Assembly (NCBI GenBank): GCA_019234745.1
Contig: JAFAKZ010000423.1
Coordinates: 1-6,043 of the forward strand
Direction: 5' to 3'
Length of the DNA stretch: 6,043 bases
From: Burkholderiales bacterium
Lineage (GTDB): Bacteria; Pseudomonadota; Gammaproteobacteria; Burkholderiales; Chitinimonadaceae
A program made the translations under genes and the position numbers. The notes under the pieces are model-generated. The model was not told the origin of the DNA. It searched no databases and was given only the letters and a program-made list of their open reading frames with translations. The first letter of the stretch is position 1; every line of letters begins with the position of its first letter. Positions 3,964 to 6,043 of the stretch are shown in pieces.

Positions 3964-6043
3964 CTAAAACTGCCCATTCACACTCAAATACGTACGCAGC
4001 TTCCCACGATCACCTGTGCTCAAGGCGAAGTAAGCCGGGCCCAGGCGCGTATCGCTGCCCACAAATAGCGTGCTGGAGTTAAGCCAGCGCTTGCCGTCCA
4101 GGCTGGGGTCGAGCGGCTGCCACAGCTTGCCGGCTTCAAACGCTGCGCCCCAGAAGCCGGCCGTGCCGAATAACGGACTCATCTGTTTCACATCCTGTGA
4201 CAGACGCAGGCTGTAGATATCGATACCACGCGCGCGGATTTCACCCGGTTGATAGCCCGACAACTCGAACAGACCGCCCGCCTGCGGCATGGCATAGATC
4301 GGTGCGCTGGGCGCGCGGTCCAGGTGCGCGCGCAGCAGTGCAGACCAGCCATCCAGGTGCGCCGCCTGCTTGAACTCGAACTGGTTGTGGTCGTAGCGAT
4401 CACGCGCACCAAGGCCCTGTTGCGAGGTGTAGAGATCGACCTTGGCGTAACTGCCCGAGCGAGGGTAGCGTGCGTCGTCGAGCTGGTCATAGATGACGGT
4501 TAGGCGAGAGCCGGCTACATTGGCGACGCCCTGTGGCAGGCCGACCGAGCCCGTCGCCTCCGCGAAATCCTCCTTGCCTCGCTCGATACCGATGCGTGCC
4601 TCGCCCCAGCGCCCCCAGTTCGACCCCACGTTCAGGTACACATGCCGGTCGGAATGCCGGTATTCCGCCAAGCGCGCGCCGTTCTCGTAGACGTCGAAGG
4701 GCTCGTTGCGGTACTGGCCGCCGCTCGCCACAAACAGGGCACCATCGAGCGTCAGCGGCTGGTAGAACTCCGCTTCCAGCCCACGCGTCGTGCCGATATA
4801 GCCGCGCGTCTTCCACTCGCCGCCCAAGGCATTGAGCCACGCTCGACGGTACTGTGCCGACAATTGGAAGGCCGCATCATCGTTGAAGTCGGTACGCAGG
4901 CCCAAGCCCAGATCCAGGTAGCCGGGCCCCCAGGGCTTTTCGTGCGGGCGTACGTCCAAGGTATCGCCATTGGGCCCCGGCAGCAGGGAGTAGTCGATCT
5001 GGTCGAAGTCGCCACGGGCGTATACGCGCCCCAACTCGGCGTTGAGGTGCTCGACGTTCAGGGGCTCGCCCAGCTTCACGTCCAGCACTTCCTTGACCAC
5101 CTCCGGGTTGACGAAGCGCATCGGCTCGACGTCGACGGACTGCACGGGCAAGGGTTTGCTTACGCGGGTCGCCACTTGGGTACGCCATTTCTGGTAGTCG
5201 GCCTCGGGCACGCTGTACTTCGTCAAGGCGGGCAACGCAGCGCGCGCAGCGGCCTCACCGGCAGCGATGGTTGTGGCGGCATCGTGGAAGTCCGTGGGCG
5301 ACACGCCATCCAACTTGGGCTGGATCAACACATCGCGGCTGCCCATCTGGCGTACCTGTTCGTCCACATTGCGCTGCATCAGGGCGCGCAGCGTCTGGTC
5401 CGAGATGGAGATCACGTCCTTGGCTTCCTGCCTGGTGAGCAGCGGCGAGCTGACGTCGACGGCGATCACCACGTCACCACATACACCGCGCGCCACGTCT
5501 ACCGGTAGGTTGCGCGCCACACCACCGTCCACCAGCACACGCGTATCGCGTTCAACGGGCGGGAACAGCCCCGGCACGGCCATGCTGGCGCGCATGGCCG
5601 CGGCCAGATCGCCACGCGAGAGCACCACCATATCCCCCGTCTCCAGGTCGGACGCTACGGCTCGGAAGGGCACGGGCAGCTCGTCGAAGCGCTCGGGCGC
5701 CGCATTGGCCACCAGCTTGCGGATGAGCAGGTCGACCTTGTGCGTGCCGATGGCGCCCTTCGGGAAGGTCAGCTGGCCATCGTCCGACAAGCCAAGGCCC
5801 AGGCCCATCATGCCCAGGCTGTCGTCCTCCTTATCGTGGTAGACGCGCTGCGCCCGCGCAGGGCGGTCGTCCAGCACCTCGGCCCAATCGATTCGCCGCA
5901 CCGACGATTCGACGTCCGCCGCAGATCGCCCCGTCGCATACACGCCGCCGACCAGGGCGCCCATACTGGTCCCTACCACGCAGTCGACGGGGACATGCGC
6001 CTCCTCCAGCACCTTGAGCACGCCCACGTGGGCCAGGCCGCGC
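3964..6043 (-). CDS. Patatin-like phospholipase with POTRA and outer-membrane beta-barrel (type Vd secretion, PlpD-like), N terminus outside window
   Basis: The reading frame is open to the right edge: 692 residues are visible, starting RGLAHVGVLKVLEE, the end of the patatin oxyanion motif (GGGxRG). The signal peptide and first residues are therefore missing, and the GTG at 6027 is not a real start. In visible numbering, the nucleophile elbow GTSMG is at 24-28 (Ser26, codon 5965-5967) and the dyad Asp172 lies in DGG (codon 5527-5529). The block FRAVASDLETGDMVVLSRG and ASMAVPGLFPPV between them is typical of bacterial patatins. A single POTRA-like domain (about 297-365) and a Bac_surface_Ag/Omp85-type barrel (about 368-692) ending in Phe, as BAM substrates do, follow. 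Family knowledge: such proteins (PlpD of Pseudomonas, FplA of Fusobacterium) are type Vd autotransporters whose lipase reaches the cell surface or is released and hydrolyses phospholipids. Catalytic residues are intact. It converges on the c-di-GMP gene and seems to be transcribed alone. Confidence 0.92.
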   Translation of the reverse strand, partial: RGLAHVGVLKVLEEAHVPVDCVVGTSMGALVGGVYATGRSAADVESSVRRIDWAEVLDDRPARAQRVYHDKEDDSLGMMGLGLGLSDDGQLTFPKGAIGTHKVDLLIRKLVANAAPERFDELPVPFRAVASDLETGDMVVLSRGDLAAAMRASMAVPGLFPPVERDTRVLVDGGVARNLPVDVARGVCGDVVIAVDVSSPLLTRQEAKDVISISDQTLRALMQRNVDEQVRQMGSRDVLIQPKLDGVSPTDFHDAATTIAAGEAAARAALPALTKYSVPEADYQKWRTQVATRVSKPLPVQSVDVEPMRFVNPEVVKEVLDVKLGEPLNVEHLNAELGRVYARGDFDQIDYSLLPGPNGDTLDVRPHEKPWGPGYLDLGLGLRTDFNDDAAFQLSAQYRRAWLNALGGEWKTRGYIGTTRGLEAEFYQPLTLDGALFVASGGQYRNEPFDVYENGARLAEYRHSDRHVYLNVGSNWGRWGEARIGIERGKEDFAEATGSVGLPQGVANVAGSRLTVIYDQLDDARYPRSGSYAKVDLYTSQQGLGARDRYDHNQFEFKQAAHLDGWSALLRAHLDRAPSAPIYAMPQAGGLFELSGYQPGEIRARGIDIYSLRLSQDVKQMSPLFGTAGFWGAAFEAGKLWQPLDPSLDGKRWLNSSTLFVGSDTRLGPAYFALSTGDRGKLRTYLSVNGQF

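Noticed and set aside
4642..5508. Plus-strand 288-codon open frame opposite the patatin gene
   Set aside because: It is antisense to the POTRA, barrel and linker regions of a confidently identified protein and has no domain signature of its own.

Overview
The window is 6 kb of GC-rich bacterial chromosome with tightly packed, ordinary-looking genes. A 3-hydroxyisobutyrate dehydrogenase, a multidomain cyclic-di-GMP response regulator and an outer-membrane patatin/beta-barrel protein together suggest a Gram-negative proteobacterium, most likely beta or gamma. The sequence alone does not settle the genus. I see no mobile element, tRNA, rRNA or CRISPR array, and no defence or biosynthetic system.

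Layout: (1) 1-79: a strong bidirectional terminator-type hairpin ending only 17 nt before the ribosome binding site of the first gene. (2) 80-967, plus strand: mmsB, 3-hydroxyisobutyrate dehydrogenase of valine catabolism. (3) 968-1326: a 359-nt intergenic region. Its first part is comparatively AT-rich and holds three inverted repeats and a rho-independent terminator. Its second part can fold into a branched RNA ending next to the ribosome binding site of the following gene. (4) 1327-3858, plus strand: a soluble REC-PAS-PAS-GGDEF-EAL protein with every recognisable catalytic motif intact; the best start is the GTG at 1327. (5) 3859-3963: a short convergent gap holding two hairpins, the larger resembling an extragenic palindromic repeat. 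(6) 3964-6043, minus strand: a type Vd (PlpD-like) patatin-POTRA-barrel protein, complete at its C terminus but cut at its N terminus by the window edge.

The three genes do not look like one pathway. mmsB is metabolic and probably belongs to a unit continuing to the left. The c-di-GMP regulator appears to be its own transcription unit with a long leader and no histidine kinase beside it. The patatin gene faces it and is independent. The most interesting unexplained sequence is the leader at about 1176-1326: two mutually exclusive pairings, plus an apical-loop segment complementary to the Shine-Dalgarno region, give a plausible but untested translational switch in front of a c-di-GMP enzyme.
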